Part shown: positions 12,647-27,279 of the stretch, one piece after another
Layout: every line of letters starts with the position of its first letter
How positions within the stretch are numbered: the stretch's first letter is position 1
Source of the DNA: Plantago ovata
Lineage: Eukaryota; Streptophyta; Magnoliopsida; Lamiales; Plantaginaceae
Direction: 5' to 3'
Length of the DNA: 64,000 bases
NCBI GenBank assembly: GCA_028274465.1
Contig: CM051456.1
Coordinates: forward strand, 13,419,745 to 13,483,744
Made by a program: the position numbers and the translations under genes
Notes under the pieces: generated by a model
What the model was told of the DNA's origin: nothing
Database searches by the model: none
Seen by the model: the letters and a program-made list of their open reading frames with translations, nothing else

Positions 12647-13755
12647 GGGCAAAGGCCTTGTCTGTGAGTTGTGAGTTGTGACTGCGGACCAAGTATACAC
12701 GCGGTACTATATTCATCACCATCCAACTTGGATATACTTATTAAAGTATTGCATGATCAAATTCCAATTAAGTTTACTTTTCACTCTAATATATGATGAG
12801 TTGAATTTTTCTCATTTCGTGTTGGATTTAGTCTTTAGTATTACTTTGTGCATTTGTTAATTATAAATACAAAAATAAATATGAGTACTCTATTAATTCT
12901 AGAAATGGAATTGTCAACGTTGAATTTATTTTGGTTGTCAAAGTGTATGAATAGTAATAGTATAAAATATGCATGGAGATGGTATATATGTACATTACAT
13001 GAATTATATATCTGAATGCTGCTTCTTTTGACATTATATATGTACAGCTAATTGTATATATATGTAAGTATACGAATCTCATGTCAATTCACTATGGTTG
13101 ACTACTATTTGGTTTTAATTTGACATAGAATCAATCGATAAGGATGTGGGATAAGAATTGATCCTCTCAAATGTTTGATGTTATACTTAAGCACTCATAC
13201 TGTGTTTGTATCAAAACTATGAAATACTTAATTAATTATTTCCCATTTCCAAAACAAAGTTAACTCATGAATAAATAACCAGATAACCAATCTAATTAAT
13301 CAAGCTAGAGTTCAAAACGCTCAGTTGAATTTTGGATATTACAATGTCAATGTAGTTGTAATCCTTTGTAAGTTTGCAAATACAAAAATGTTACAATTTC
13401 TTTCTTACGTATGTTCTATTTTGACTTCTAGTAAAATACACTTTTGAGTTTCAAAACTTAAAACTTAATCTGTTACGACGCGGCACGGTCTCAAAATATT
13501 GGAAACCAATAAAAACTAAATTAATCCTGTGAGCAGCATATTACATTACTGTTGCGTCTTAATTAAAACATGAGTATTTAAGTTTATGTACGTGATATTA
13601 GTTATTACTCTTTCACTAGGAAACCCACCATTTCAGTTGATCAATATCTGTGACCACTAGCAACTAGCAACGGAGAGGAAGGAAGCATTCCTATTACAGT
13701 TGATTGCAACTGTCAGGAAGATTAGTTCCTCTTAAACACAGGGTTATTTTTTTAA
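12647..13755. other. Intergenic upstream of peroxidase 1
   Basis: AT-rich promoter region. 13338-13523 is the block shared with 4984-5162. No gene seen. Confidence 0.6.
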
Positions 13756-14073
13756 TTAATGAAACTTAGTTAGAAATTCGGCGGAAAAATTGTAATTAAA
13801 GAAAACATTTGGTTCATTAGGCAATTTATCACCATCAAATAGATCAGACTCACGAGAAAATTCTAATAAACAGAGAGAATTCTCAGATCTCACGGAAAGC
13901 TCCAGCTCTCCCATAGTCCCATGGCGGAATATGATCGAAACCCTAGTTTCCTGCATTTTCTGGTAAATCCACTCCAATTCTGTTCGTTTTCCCAATCTGT
14001 AACTCCAGTCGAAGCTGTAATGCTCGATTGTCAGCTCTACGTCCCTCCCTTGGAATACAGCCTTAAACGACAA
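13756..14073 (-). other. Unrecognised 105-codon open frame
   Basis: An open frame with ordinary protein-like composition (for example KAVFQGRDVELTIEHYSFDW) but no family I recognise and no ATG at its start (it opens with TTG; an in-frame stop lies about 15 codons further upstream). The opposite strand is also open for 64 codons. The phrase TCTGTAACTCCAGTCGAAG at about 13997 recurs imperfectly at 14278, suggesting local duplication. It may be a gene fragment or chance ORF. Confidence 0.25.
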
Positions 14074-15059
14074 CTTTATTGCTCCGTCGGTGGATTTCCA
14101 CGGATGCTGCTATAAACTCGATCACTCGGCTGATCTCGCTTGCTCACAATCATAACAACTATGGAGATTTCAAGGTAAATACGAGATTCAGTCATTAGGA
14201 ATTTTCGTGGAGTTGAGCACTATTAGGAATTTTCCCAATCCAGTACTGTGTCATTTTTCGAGTAGTTTTTCCTGATTCTGTAACTCCAATCGAAGCCCTA
14301 GTTCTGAGCTTATATTCTATTAGTTGATTTGAATATGTTGGTTTTTTTTCCGATTCAGTACCTATTTCTTGGTGTGATACTGTGATTCAGCATTTCAGTG
14401 AGTGCAACTGTGCAAGTACTACTGTTACTAATTACGCTGCATTGATTTCGTTCTTGATTTTAGGACTATGTTGCATTATCGATTCCGATTCATGCACATA
14501 ATTGCTTTTATGTCATGGAGGATAATGGCATAATGCCCAGCACCTTGACAATGTTTGAAACTATAATTCATAGAAAGATTCATGTCTCAATTGTTGAAGC
14601 AGGTTTTGCTTATAATAAGAAAACAAAAAAGCTTAACATTCTAAATGCATCAGCAGTGCTAAAACCTGATAGAACAAGTTGTATGATAATCTGAGAGCTC
14701 TTAGTCATATGGTTTGAATGAGTTTAGCACCTTGTTCTGGCTGGCATTGGAATTAGGCCTCTTATCAGCTTCCTGTTTTTGTGATTGTTTTGTTTGTTAT
14801 CCCAATTCAGCTTATTACGGTTTAGAGGACATATATCCAGGGATATTAAGTTCTTATTTGTCGAGGTGATGTGTAAACCAATTTACTGAAGAAATGAAGG
14901 AGAAACAGGAAAAAGAATAGATAAGTAGAGTTATTGTTGGTTCATGCACCTAACCTGTCATCAGAACTTAGAACATATTAGCTGGTATTTTGTTCCATAA
15001 TGTTATTTTGTTCTTTCTATGTTGCACTAGAAACAAAATGTAATTGGCCATTTCCGTTT
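14074..15059. other. Intergenic, nothing recognised
   Basis: Non-coding sequence between the two peroxidases, apart from the short imperfect repeat of 13997 at about 14278. Confidence 0.4.
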
Positions 15060-15362
15060 CAATGAGCTCAAACTCCCTACTCTTGTTCTCGATCACAGAC
15101 GATGTTCTAGAGTTCGAAAGGTTGTAGTTTAGTCGGACCCACAGTCTAAGATTCTCCAGGGATCATAGTGTAGCTAGAGTCCTATGGATTTTGTGCCGTT
15201 TCGGTTTCTCCATTAGTTTCGTTGGCTATTTGGATCCTCTTTTTACTTTAGATGTAGTGATACGTCTTGTGTCATGATTGGGGTATACCCCTCTTACTGA
15301 TCTTGTACTCGACATTTTTGCTTAATTTTTTGCTTAATGAACTTTTTTTGTTGTTTAAAAAA
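15060..15362 (+). mobile_element. Probable LINE 3'-end relic
   Basis: T/G-rich sequence of the style seen at plant L1 3' UTRs (GATTGGGGTATACCCCTC, CTTAATGAACTTTTTTTG) ending in a short A-run at 15356-15362. No coding part remains. Identification is by character only. Confidence 0.4.
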
Positions 15363-16041
15363 TTATGAAAATAATTGAATTAATTTCAAAGAACTTCATA
15401 GCTAGGGCAAGAGTGATAGAAAACAATTAATCAAATATTCTTTTATACAAGCTAGAATTGTTGTCAAAGTGCAAAGACACAGATCAATTGCATCTTACTG
15501 ATAGTGTTTATAACTCGTGATCTTGTTCAATTTATTTCTTACGAATTTTCCTCAAGACTAAAGACGAACATGGCATCCACGTATGGGATCAAAACTGTAA
15601 TTCACCCGGTGCACACCTTCAATGATGTGTATGTGGTAGAACTAATTAATTACTGTACATTTTATATATTAATTTTCAAGACATATACTTAGAAGTTAGA
15701 ACTTAACCTTGTGATTTCTAAACAATTAAAAATCATTTATTTCATAATTTGAAAACAAAGGTTATGCGGCAAATCACCATGGAACAGTGACCCGGGAGTA
15801 CTATATTTAATTAAGGGTTATGGTTGTTGAAAAATTCATATTTGTTCTATTCTCATAAAAAATTAACTGGGATAGATAAGTATGTTTGATGCATTATTCA
15901 CTTGAGGATCACAAAACAATTATTTCAAAATTTATAAAATAAAACAAATTAAAAAGGTAACAACAAGAAAAATTGACAAGAACACAGAATAAAGTAAATG
16001 TAATACAAAGAACCGAATTACATGAGCAGTATACTACAAAG
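15363..16041. other. Intergenic downstream of peroxidase 2
   Basis: AT-rich, no gene seen; contains the 3' UTR of peroxidase 2. Confidence 0.5.
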
Positions 16042-17303
<1,262 letters not shown>

Positions 17304-17436
17304 CTAAAAATGAAATTATATGTGTATATATGAGATATATATGATGATATAAGTAAATTATGAAATGTGTCGTATATTTAGTTGGAAGTGAATTGTATTG
17401 AGTGATGAATGAATGATAAGAAGGCATTTCTTTAGT

Positions 17437-17446
17437 GAATTTATAG
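17437..17446 (-). promoter_or_regulatory. TATA box of peroxidase 2
   Basis: CTATAAATTC about 165 bases upstream of the ATG, identical to the peroxidase 1 element. Confidence 0.6.
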
Positions 17447-17449
17447 GGC

Positions 17450-18270
17450 TTGATGGGGCGCAGCCCATATGGGATAAATTGGATGAAAGCTGTTGTTAGT
17501 TTGTACTTGGTTGAAAATTGGAATTCCATGCATGCATGCATTATTGATTAAGTCTCTGGTCTTATATTGTTGCTACGATGCTACTTGCTACTACGTACGT
17601 CCAAATCATTGTATTATACAGTATGATAATATATATGATAAACTCGGTACGTTGAAATTTCTTCCTCTTCATAACGTAGACTATAGAGTAATAATTAGTA
17701 ATAATAATAAATAGCATAGACTATTAATATAGTAGTATCAATCTTTAATGCTCCCACCACCTGGTGATTTATTTACGTTTCATTCTTATTTTGTATCTTA
17801 AATTAATTTTAGACCACATTAGAAAGAAAAAAAATATTATATTATAAAAGTAAAATGTTTATACTTTGACAATATGATTTCATAAGTTAACCATTTTGCC
17901 TTTGCCGTATGATTTACAATTTATAAAGGTACAACAAGATTACTTCCACACCCACCTCACAAAACTTTTTATTTTTTTAGAAACACCTCACAAAACTATA
18001 CTACCTCACTTTCCTTCTTTCTAATTTTCATATAAAATTTTATTATATAATAAAAAGGAAAGCTACCCCAAACATTAAAAAAAAGTTATCTTTTACAACA
18101 TTATTATAATTTTGTCATCGTGCTTTACTTTAACAAGTACTTACTTATTTAAATCAAAAAATAACCTATGTCACTAACTTTTTCATTTCAATTATTATTT
18201 AAATCTCTCCTTAATTTGCACATTAACACTAATAGATAAAGTATTTGGAAGGGAATGGAGTCTAAAAATT
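17450..18270. other. Intergenic upstream of peroxidase 2
   Basis: AT-rich DNA, no gene or clear repeat seen. Confidence 0.5.
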
Positions 18271-18274
18271 ACTA

Positions 18275-18503
18275 CTCCCTCCATTCTCTCTAAAAGATTC
18301 CTGTTTGCTATTGCCAGAATAATTTTTAAAAAATAATTAAAAATAGATAAAAATTTGGAATAAAATTATAAATGGTGATTTTACATATATAATTACTTAA
18401 AGTTGAACTTTATGACTCTTACAAACTTTTTTCGAACTCTTTAGTATTTTTAATTATTTTTTAAAAATTGTTCTGACAATAGCTTTAGAGAGAATAGAGG
18501 GAG
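18275..18503. mobile_element. Stowaway-type MITE
   Basis: A 229-bp element starting CTCCCTCCATTCTCTCTAAA and ending with its near-perfect inverse, flanked on both sides by the dinucleotide TA (18273-18274 and 18504-18505). The whole element is close to palindromic, as usual for mariner-derived Stowaway MITEs. Confidence 0.92.
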
Positions 18504-18509
18504 TATTCA

Positions 18510-19429
18510 TCTGATCTTTGATCTTTCTAGCTAGACTAGACATGCAACATCCAGCTATATAAATAAGGTGGAGTCAAAAGGTTGGATTCTTGCTATAACT
18601 GAGAAAGCCTATTTTTAAATATTTATACACAGTACACACTAATGGAATATTAAGAAGATTTGAATTTGTTCTTAAAAGAAAAAGGGGGAAGGATTTAGCC
18701 AATGAATAGCCAAAACAAAGACTATACAAAGATTGTCGGCCCAAAACAAAGACTTACTGGGAAAAATAACAATAAATTGTTCACAGTACATTTCATGAGT
18801 AAAGAAACATCCAGGGTATTGTTTATATAACCAAATGTTACTGCAAACGCAATACAGATTTACAATTGCAAAACAGATACAGAAATTGCTAATCTTGCAG
18901 AAAACTCAGTAATATGGAGTTCAGCAAATCTCATCAAGGTTAATTTTGAACTGAATTGATTCTGCAGAAAAGTATGTCCTCAGATCAATCTTGCTACGAA
19001 GAAGACATGTATCATGGATGTCTCTGGATTTTTCACACCAGTGTAAATTGGGCAAATGTGCCGAATATTAGCTAACATCTCTCCCTGCGGACATGTCAAC
19101 TTGGGTGGTGGTGTTGTTCTTCCTTTGTGTTAGCAAAACCTGGGTCTTTTGAGAACATCCATGGTGACAATAGAAATAGCAGGAAGCTTGATAATATAGA
19201 GTCTATAAACACTGTAGTTCTTTTCCTATATGATGAAAAAACCTCTAGTTCAACAGACGAGCAACAGAGCACAACCCTAATCCAGGGCAGAAGATAAGAA
19301 ATGGGGAACCAAATGTAAGCAGTAACTGTAGTTCAAGCCGGAAAGAGAAAACAAAACAAAACAAAACCCGCACATGATGTACTTCTACTGACACATAAAG
19401 AATAGTTGTAATTAATATTGGGTAACTCG
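18510..19429. other. Intergenic and PAF1 3' UTR
   Basis: The 3' UTR of the PAF1 gene lies at the right end. Nothing else recognised. Confidence 0.5.
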
Positions 19430-22400
19430 TCAATCAGACATTTCATCCTCCTCCCCACTAAATTGATCACCATCATCTCTGTCCTGCACGATCCTTTGTA
19501 GCCTACTGGAGCTAGCTTCCATTCTATCCCTCCGATTCACAGGGCTTCCCTTTGAAGCTGAATAATCCTGCTTACAATGAAAGAGTGAGACTTGCACTAA
19601 GTCTATTCAAAGCAATTGGAGCATAAAGTGAAAAGTAGCAAACATACCACTTCTTCGTCTCTCAGTTCCAGCGTAGCTACCGTGGGCCGCTTCCTTACTG
19701 TCACTGACTTGGGCGCTGGGAAATGTTCCGTTTCTTGGCTTGCCTTCCCATCTCTGGCCCTCTTCTTCCGGAGCATGAGCTTGGTTGGAAGCGGCTGAAG
19801 AACAGTGTACATAAGTACATGAATGAATTAAAGTGGGTATGGTATTTTATCCCTTGTATTCTGGTAGAGTAAAAAAAAAAAAAAACATTCCTAATTTTAA
19901 AAATAAAATTCCTTCACAATGATCGATTAGGCCTGCGCAACACCATTGGGGAAAGTTGGGAAAGAGAGAAGGGGAGGGGGTACTATACAATCAGCTCACT
20001 CGGTAGATAAGGAGACTAACCAAGTATTTAGCCTCTGAGTCATCAAATGCCACAAGGAATGTCGTGGGATCATCCACATCTTCACCCCGAACCTACCAGA
20101 TCAATTAGCAGAATATAAGAAACAGCAACACATACTCATAAACCAATGGTGGAGATGATAGAAACTTACGTCCCAGTGATACTCCCGAATCCATGAATAT
20201 GACACATCTTCATTTTCATCATAGATATCCTTCTCCAGCTGCCACCACGAAAAATGACGACAGTTTGAGAAAACAAATATTGATAGTCTGCCTATTTCTA
20301 CTTTGGTAGTTAGAAAATGTTCAACATCTTAAGTAGTGAAAATTCTACCTCATCAACTGATGGCACCATGTATGCCAAAAACTTGTCAGACTGTTCTGCA
20401 TCCGAGCTTGAACCAGCATAGCTTTTCATAATTGCCTGCAATAGGAGATATTATGAAGCTTTCTTTGAAATCTCCAATATAAACCCTGAGATCTCAAACG
20501 CAAGAATATCTTCTTTACGCAACAACAGCAGTCAGCAGTTATTTAAACCCCAATAGGAAATTACCAGATTAGAATTGCTAGAGAAGACCAAACAAAATGT
20601 GTATAGTGTATACAATTACGCCCAACAAAATATGATACATGTTCTGAATAGATTATCTTATACAAAGGAGAAGGAATTGTGCGGTCAATAAAAGGTTCAG
20701 CAAAAAGTGACAAATTAATACTAAAGGCACCAATAAGTTTATTGATAGTGATGTATGATGACTTACTTTTCGCTCATACTCATCACGCTCTTCTGCACTT
20801 AATTTGCTATAGATCTCAGAGTCTGCTGTGGGAGCGTTGTCAAAATTCGCAACCACAAACTGATCTTTGTTCCTGAAAAGATTAGAAGAATACAAAATTA
20901 GGTTTAATCTGTACTGACCCATACTATACATGAAACAAATTAGCTTCGAATATTAGGTTTTATCATAACATATTAAACAACCGAGAGACCGGGGGGGGGG
21001 GGGGGGGGGGAAGACACACACACACACGGTATATAACATAACAGAGGAAAATACTCCAAAAGAAAATTAATGAAAATAGCGCAAACTAAAAGCCCAGCCT
21101 ATAGCATATAAATGAAGCTCCATGTACACGGTGTGATGTAAAATCATTGTTTTACATATTTCATTTCTGTTTCATAGATAATCCTTGTTTTTAACCAACA
21201 AAGCCAATCATATACCTCATCTCATCCCCACCAGACGCGCAAGAGCAGGTTAGAACTGACTGGTCATAAAATAGACAATCATAGATGAAAATGGAGAGAG
21301 AGTGTACCTGTCAAAGTCAGGAAACAAAGGAAGAATCCTTTTCACTTTCAGGGCTGGATTTTCTTTATTGACAGGCTTGGACTTGCATGCCTCAAATGAA
21401 GCCTCAATATTTTTATTTGCATTTCCCTGAAAATCAAGAATTAGGTTACCCTTTTTTTTTAAATCATAATAATAAATAAATAAAAACTAGTATAAATTTT
21501 CTGATACAATTACCAACCTATTGTTAAGATTCTCCAAAAGGTCCCGGCCCCGAGATTCTCTCAATTCTTTTGCTAGTTTTTCACTCGTTGACTGCAGATG
21601 ACAGACATCAGCATCATGTAGCTGAATGGGAGGGAGGAAAAAAAGAAAAAAAAAAAAGAAAGATGATATAATCTGTGCATTACCTGCTTAGTTGAATCCA
21701 TACTGATCGGAGATATATACTGGGTCTTGACAAGCCATGCAACACCTTTGTCAGTTGGCCTTTCTTTTGTTTTTAAGCCATCTGGCTTGATCGGCGTTAC
21801 AGGATCATCATCACGCAACAACTCCTCATCCTCTGGATCAAGGGGTATCTTTTCACCCATGGGAGGACTGGCCAGGAAGAACACAACATAAATTACTAGT
21901 GCTTCAATGAAAACGGCAAACATGATGAGCAGTTGATGAAGCTTACTTGTATACACTCAGATCAAGCAAGTCCAGGGGTATCCCAAGGTCAGGTTCAACA
22001 TAAAGCTGAGGCTTCCAGTTTTTCTCCAACGATGTAACTTGGTACTTGCAGTATCTGCAGGCTCCAATCATGAGCTCTAAGCAAAACATTGAACGATTGG
22101 AAAGAATGCATGACTACATTAGATTCTCTTATATTTCCATGCCAGCTTAGGGTGCTTGATTTAACAATGAAGGGGCAGTAACGCAACACTGAGTACCCTA
22201 ATATTCGGTTGACTAGTTCTCACTTTAAGCATGCTTTCGTGCTATTTTCTTTTTGTTTTTTCTAATTTATATTGCCAGATTGATGGAATTGGCAGGCACA
22301 TGTGATCATCATGTGGCAAACAGTCAAATTAATCATTAGTAAGCCATCTGAGAGATAAGAAATGTAAGCTTAACATGGAGGGCAACCACAAAGATACAGA

Positions 22401-25218
22401 TTCTTGAAATGTTCATCAATATATGGCCAGAAGTGACAACATACGGCAGCGTATGCAATGCCTCAAAGATCAACAGACACCCCCCCCCCCCCCACCCCCA
22501 ATATGACAGACATATATGAGACTAAATGCTCTAGAGCAGGCAAGAGCTTCAAAGAAATGCATAATCCAATAATCCAAGGTAGGGAATAAATTTTCTACTC
22601 ATCAAACCCCACCCCAAAATAGAGTTTCTAATGATCCAGCAGCCCTTGACCCTTGACAATTAAGTTGATTGTGACATACTAGCATGTTAAATGGCATATC
22701 AATCACATATTTGAAAATAGAGAAACACAAATTCAACCAGATTTGGTTGATTTCACTGCCAATCTACAATTTTACATGAAATTGTTTGGTTAAATGGCAT
22801 AAACACTCATAGGCAACTGCAATGAACAGAATTTTGTCAACACTTCAAATGTACAAACAACTTTCTCGTCCATTTCAATTTTGATTATTTAATTTAATTA
22901 ACACATGCTACAATATGTCATGAGATTGCAACAAAAGAAAAAATTTCAACAACAGCAAAATACTTAGAGAGTTACATCCACTGTAGTTTTTTCACACAAT
23001 TAGACTCAATATATCAACTTAACGACAAGGTTCCATACCGATCTGGGTCTTTCGGTAAAGGCAAAAGCTTCATCTTTGCAGATGGATCTGGCAATTCATT
23101 GCGGAACCTACAGAGAGCAAAAATATATAAATGACTAGATAAAAATAAATGGAAAGAAACAAAACAATAACAATGAATTTTCTGATTTGTATACAAACAA
23201 ACGATAAGGTTCTGGTAGCTCAACCACAGATAGGCTGACATGAGAAAACGAAAGATCATAAATTCAGTGAAGCAACAAAGTCCCAAAGGTATTTAGTCCT
23301 CCAATCATATAGTGATACTCTGTTATATTAAAAGGTACAAACAAAATGAAACATTCATATGAGGTCTACAGAAGCAGTTTTAGGCAGTCCTATAGTATAG
23401 ATGAACAATTAAACAAATGAAACGAATCAAGGCAGGGGTCCAGCACCTTACCGGAATTATTATATAAGTTTAATCTTCCAAATCCATACAAGCAAAAACA
23501 AAATCTATTCAAATCCACAATCAGAAGTACCATGTGTGCGCACGCGCGCGTGTGTGTGTCTGAGAGAGAGGGGAGGGGGGAGAAAAGGAAACAATTGCAT
23601 AATAATGTAATGTCAACAAAATCTGAATATCATTCTACCATACCTATGGTCACACACAAAGTTCAACATCCCAGCCTTGTCCAAAATTGGAAAGGTCTCA
23701 GATTTTGTTGGCTTATCAGACATAGGACCTATAAGGCTCCTCCTATCTATGAAAAAGTAGGGATGGATTGGATGAGACTGAAAGCTGGGTGCTGGATAGG
23801 AGTATCTGAGTATGCAATATCACACACAAAATTTCAGCTCTAATGCTCATTCTCAATTACATAGACTCCTATTTATAAGCCCATAAAACAAAATGCACTT
23901 AGCAAATATTAGCATAAAACTTCATTCAATGGCACATTAAAATTAAATCAAGAACCCAAATGAAAAGATCGGTAAATCAAGCCAAAAGTAGTAATATATT
24001 ACTGAAATCTAATTTAGAAGTCCCATAAAAATACGTCAAGTATACAAAATAAAGAAGATCCGAGCAATTACTGACGTTATCTAAATTCCCTTGTGCATAT
24101 CCCGTAAGAAAGCTCTTTTCAAATTAAGTATATCAAGTAAAAGATAGTACTCCCTCCATCTCCCAACAAGCCTCCCACTTCATTCGTTGACTTTTTTAGG
24201 GCTCCGTTTGACCTAATATTAATCCTAAATTATACTGAAAAATAATTTACGAAGTTATATTGTGAAAATATAATTCACAATATAACCATACAATGCCTTC
24301 CTAAATATATAAATAGGTTTAAGAATAAAGCATAGATAAAAGATTCAGATAAACTCACTTCATCTTGCAGACAAATGTTGTAGGCTTCTTGAGTCGATTT
24401 TCAATCCTATCACCACTTAGTAGTGGGGTACTCCGGCGGTCGCCCATATGAGAACCGCTAATTGATCCATGAGCCTTGGAACCTGATGCCAACATTTGGG
24501 TCTTTTGAAGCACTTTATTTTGAGAATCTTTTAAATGTTGCTTCATCTTCTCGTCGTGCTTTTGCTTTTCATACTCCCTCTTCTTCCGCAATCTCCTTTC
24601 CTCTTCTGTCTCCGTCTTACCTCCTGGGGCAAACCCACTGGGCTTTTTACCACTTGATGGCAAAGGAGGCTTTGAGTCTTGTCTAGCTGAAGTTCCTGCA
24701 TTCTTACTCTCTCTGTTTGTGCCTGCTGGAGGCAATGGTGGAGGCGATGCAGGCTGTGTCGGCGGTGGGGGTGGTGGAGGAGATGCAGGAGGCGGTGGAG
24801 GTGGTGGGGCATCTAGTGGCTGCCGAGGCTGATTGAACTGTGAATACTGGGATGACGGAAAGTACATAGGTGGAGCTGGCAAATTTTGTTGTGGTGGTGG
24901 TGGAGGCGGAGGAAACGAAGAAGATTCCGGTGGTGGCGGCGGTGGAGGCTGATTATATGGATAAGGTGGCGGCTGATTTCTTTGTTGTGAGTTAAACTGT
25001 GGCTGTTGTGAATGCTGATAATTGGAGCCTTGATTATAGTTCTTGCTGAAATTTGAGCCCTCAGGGCCATTGTAAGGACCCCAATTTTGGGGATACTGAT
25101 TGCCCCGTGGAGGTGGCGGCGGTGCAGCTGGAGGCTGCAGGGGATTTTGATTCGGTGGCGGTGGCGGAGGAGGAAATGTAGATGGAGGTGGCGGATGAAA
25201 TGGCCTGTATGAAGCCAT
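19430..25218 (-). CDS. ELF7: RNA polymerase II-associated factor 1 homologue (PAF1/ELF7)
   Basis: Twelve coding exons on the minus strand: 25218-24359, 23107-23039, 22054-21947, 21867-21684, 21591-21514, 21426-21308, 20872-20767, 20435-20349, 20238-20170, 20092-20021, 19794-19648 and 19567-19430. They total 2037 nt (678 residues); all GT-AG, phases close. The start is the ATG of MASYRPFHPPPP, since the exon continues upstream into a 5' UTR interrupted by an intron (25231-25508). Residues ~1-180 are a proline-rich, disordered tail. A basic coiled segment (ERRLRKKREYEKQKHDEKMK) follows, then the conserved PAF1 core: FRNELPDPSAKMKLLPLP, DKGVAWLVKTQYISPISM, IEASFEACKSKP, DQFVVANFDNAPTADSE, DKFLAYMVPSVDE and the C-terminal RKKRARDG, ending in an acidic tail. 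In Arabidopsis ELF7 is part of the PAF1 complex, promoting Pol II elongation, H3K4/K36 methylation and FLC expression. Exon 5 is taken to end at the GTAATT donor because only that keeps the frame. Confidence 0.95.
20991..21010. repeat. Poly(G) tract in a PAF1 intron
   Basis: Twenty consecutive G followed by (AC)n. A potential G-quadruplex and likely to be misassembled in length. Confidence 0.9.
22480..22499. repeat. Poly(C) tract in a PAF1 intron
   Basis: About 14 C, then ACCCCC, in the 0.93-kb intron between coding exons 2 and 3 of PAF1. Confidence 0.9.
24148..24286. mobile_element. Possible one-ended Stowaway-like MITE in PAF1 intron
   Basis: Starts TACTCCCTCCATCTCC, a typical Stowaway end. 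The matching right end is not found, but a 13-bp perfect hairpin (24254-24266 with 24274-24286) lies inside. Probably a degraded copy. Confidence 0.45.
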
Positions 25219-26768
25219 GGCAAGATTGTACTGTATCAAAGTACAAACAAACAAAGTGTCAGCTCAAAATCCATTCCCAAAAATAACAAAACTCAGTAGT
25301 AATCAAAATTCATCATGTTTAGAGGAGAATTTGAATTTCCATGAACATGCAGATTTAAAACCCTAGGGGAGAAAGGGGGAAAATTTGAATTAAACCTGGA
25401 AGAATCAAACAATTAATCCAACAAAACGAAACCCTTAGCTAGCATCATCATCAGTAAAACAGACAGGATTGATTGAAAACAAGATTGAATGAGAAACTGA
25501 TTGATTACCTTGAAGAATAAATCAAACAAATCTAATAGGTATTTAGCTAAGCGAAGCTCTCTCCAAAGTTGAAATCTGAAGCGCCGTTAATGAGGAGAAA
25601 TTAGGGCACGGAAAGTGAAAAACCCCTAATTCTAATCGGTAAAACCCCAGAAGAGAAATCCAATGACCACGACCTTCACCTCATACATGCATCATCAGCG
25701 TATGTATGTGTATCATCGGCTGGCTGGCTGGCTGGCTGGATATACCCTATGTGTATTTGGTTTCTTCTGTAACTGTAAGTGTGTTCTCACACACAACACG
25801 ACACACACAGTGGGCGTGAGAGAGTTTTTCAGGTGACTGGTGGTGAGGTGTATATTACAGGAACAAGGCGGGTACTTGTGACTAATATTCCAGATTTTGT
25901 AGAGTAGAGAGGAAAGTGAACAAGTAATGTACTATCTCTCTCTCCCCCAGAAGACTTTCCTTTCAAAATCTTGACTGTAAATTTGCAACTCACTTTGACA
26001 ACTTTTACAATTTGCTTGCTAAGGAGATGATGATGATGATGATGATGTATGGTATGGGAACTATGGTGTTTATCCAAACATAGTCAAAGTCTATAGTTAC
26101 TACACTAGGTAAATTTACTACTATTGAACACCGTAATTTTGAATAATCCAGTTTATTTATCCATTTACGTACTGCTCGTGAATTCTCCAGTTGTTTCATG
26201 TTTAGTCATTCAATAGACATTAATGGTACGAGAAATATATGAAATGCTTGAGATGAATAGAAGTGTCTGTTTATCTGATAAGAAATGACTACGACGAAAT
26301 ATATGGACTGATTTAATCGATTGGTTGAAAAAAGTAAGTCTAAATGTATAATAGCGACAAACGTTCGTTAACGTCATACATTCTCCCTCTTTAACGGTAT
26401 CGCATGCACTCCTGACTTACGTCTTTCTAACCAGTATATTGTGTATTATAAGTTAGCTTATGTGTTTCTCCGCCTGAAAAACCATTGAGTTCAGTCCAAA
26501 TCAACTGAGATCAATTCGGTTCAGTTTTAGTTTAATTTAGATTTGCTTAGTTGTTTTTATACTACAAATAAAATAAATTCAAATTAGTTCAGTTCAATTC
26601 ATATGTCTTCAGACGAAGTTAACATAACCTTACTCCCACAATCATTAATTATTAGGTGGAAAAGGCAGAAGACAAGTTTAGTTAGACCGTGTGAATTAGC
26701 GAGATGACATATAAGAGATTATAACGTGGTGGTCTGGTGGACACGCCAAAAAGGCGTGTCTAACGTGT
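25219..26768. other. PAF1 5' UTR, promoter and intergenic DNA
   Basis: Contains the PAF1 5'-UTR exons and intron (25231-25508), a (GGCT)n run at about 25718-25739 and a (GAT)n run at 26025-26048. 26725-26770 holds a small hairpin (GACACGCC/GGCGTGTC) right before the SINE-like copy. No other gene. Confidence 0.6.
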
Positions 26769-26943
26769 GTCATAAGGTGGTGGTCTAGTGGTAAGAGTGT
26801 TGGAGTAGCACATGAGATTGCGGGTTCGAACTTCGACGGAGACATAAGGTGTGATAGACATAATTGGAGTTATGAGGTTTGTATAAGTGAGTAGTATAAG
26901 AATATGATAGTTTAATTTAGCATTTCAAAGAAGAAAAATAAAG
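26769..26943 (+). mobile_element. tRNA-derived SINE-like element
   Basis: Has a Pol III A-box-like TGGTCTAGTGGTAAGAGTG (from 26781) and a B box GGGTTCGAAC (26822-26831) at tRNA-like spacing, followed by an unrelated body and an A-rich end at about 26935. It does not fold into a complete tRNA cloverleaf. A similar head, in the opposite direction, occurs at 45363-45441. The right boundary is approximate. Confidence 0.6.
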
Positions 26944-27279
26944 CGTTTCTAATCTACGTGTCCGATACACTACAACAATTTTACAAAAAATATGAAAGTT
27001 AGTTTGCATCAAACACACTAATACAACTTTACTAAAGATATGAAAGTTTTAATTTGTAATTTACGTATTACAATATTTTTTAATAGTATTCAGACTCATT
27101 TCAATTTTAAATTAGGAAATTTTATCCATTGTTGAACTATTTGATTTCTTTAATTTTAATGACTCTTTCACGTACTATGGATAATTTAATAGTATGAGTT
27201 TTATTGTGGATATACCTGGCATACTTTAATTTATGGAATAATTAAATTGGTGATATTTTTAAAAATTTCTATAAAATTA

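Noticed and set aside
24543-25246. His-rich and Ser-rich frames overlapping PAF1 exon 1
   Set aside because: Shifted-frame readings of the proline-rich repeat region of PAF1.
26781-26850. Possible tRNA gene
   Set aside because: Pol III boxes are present but acceptor and anticodon stems do not pair; kept as a SINE-like element.
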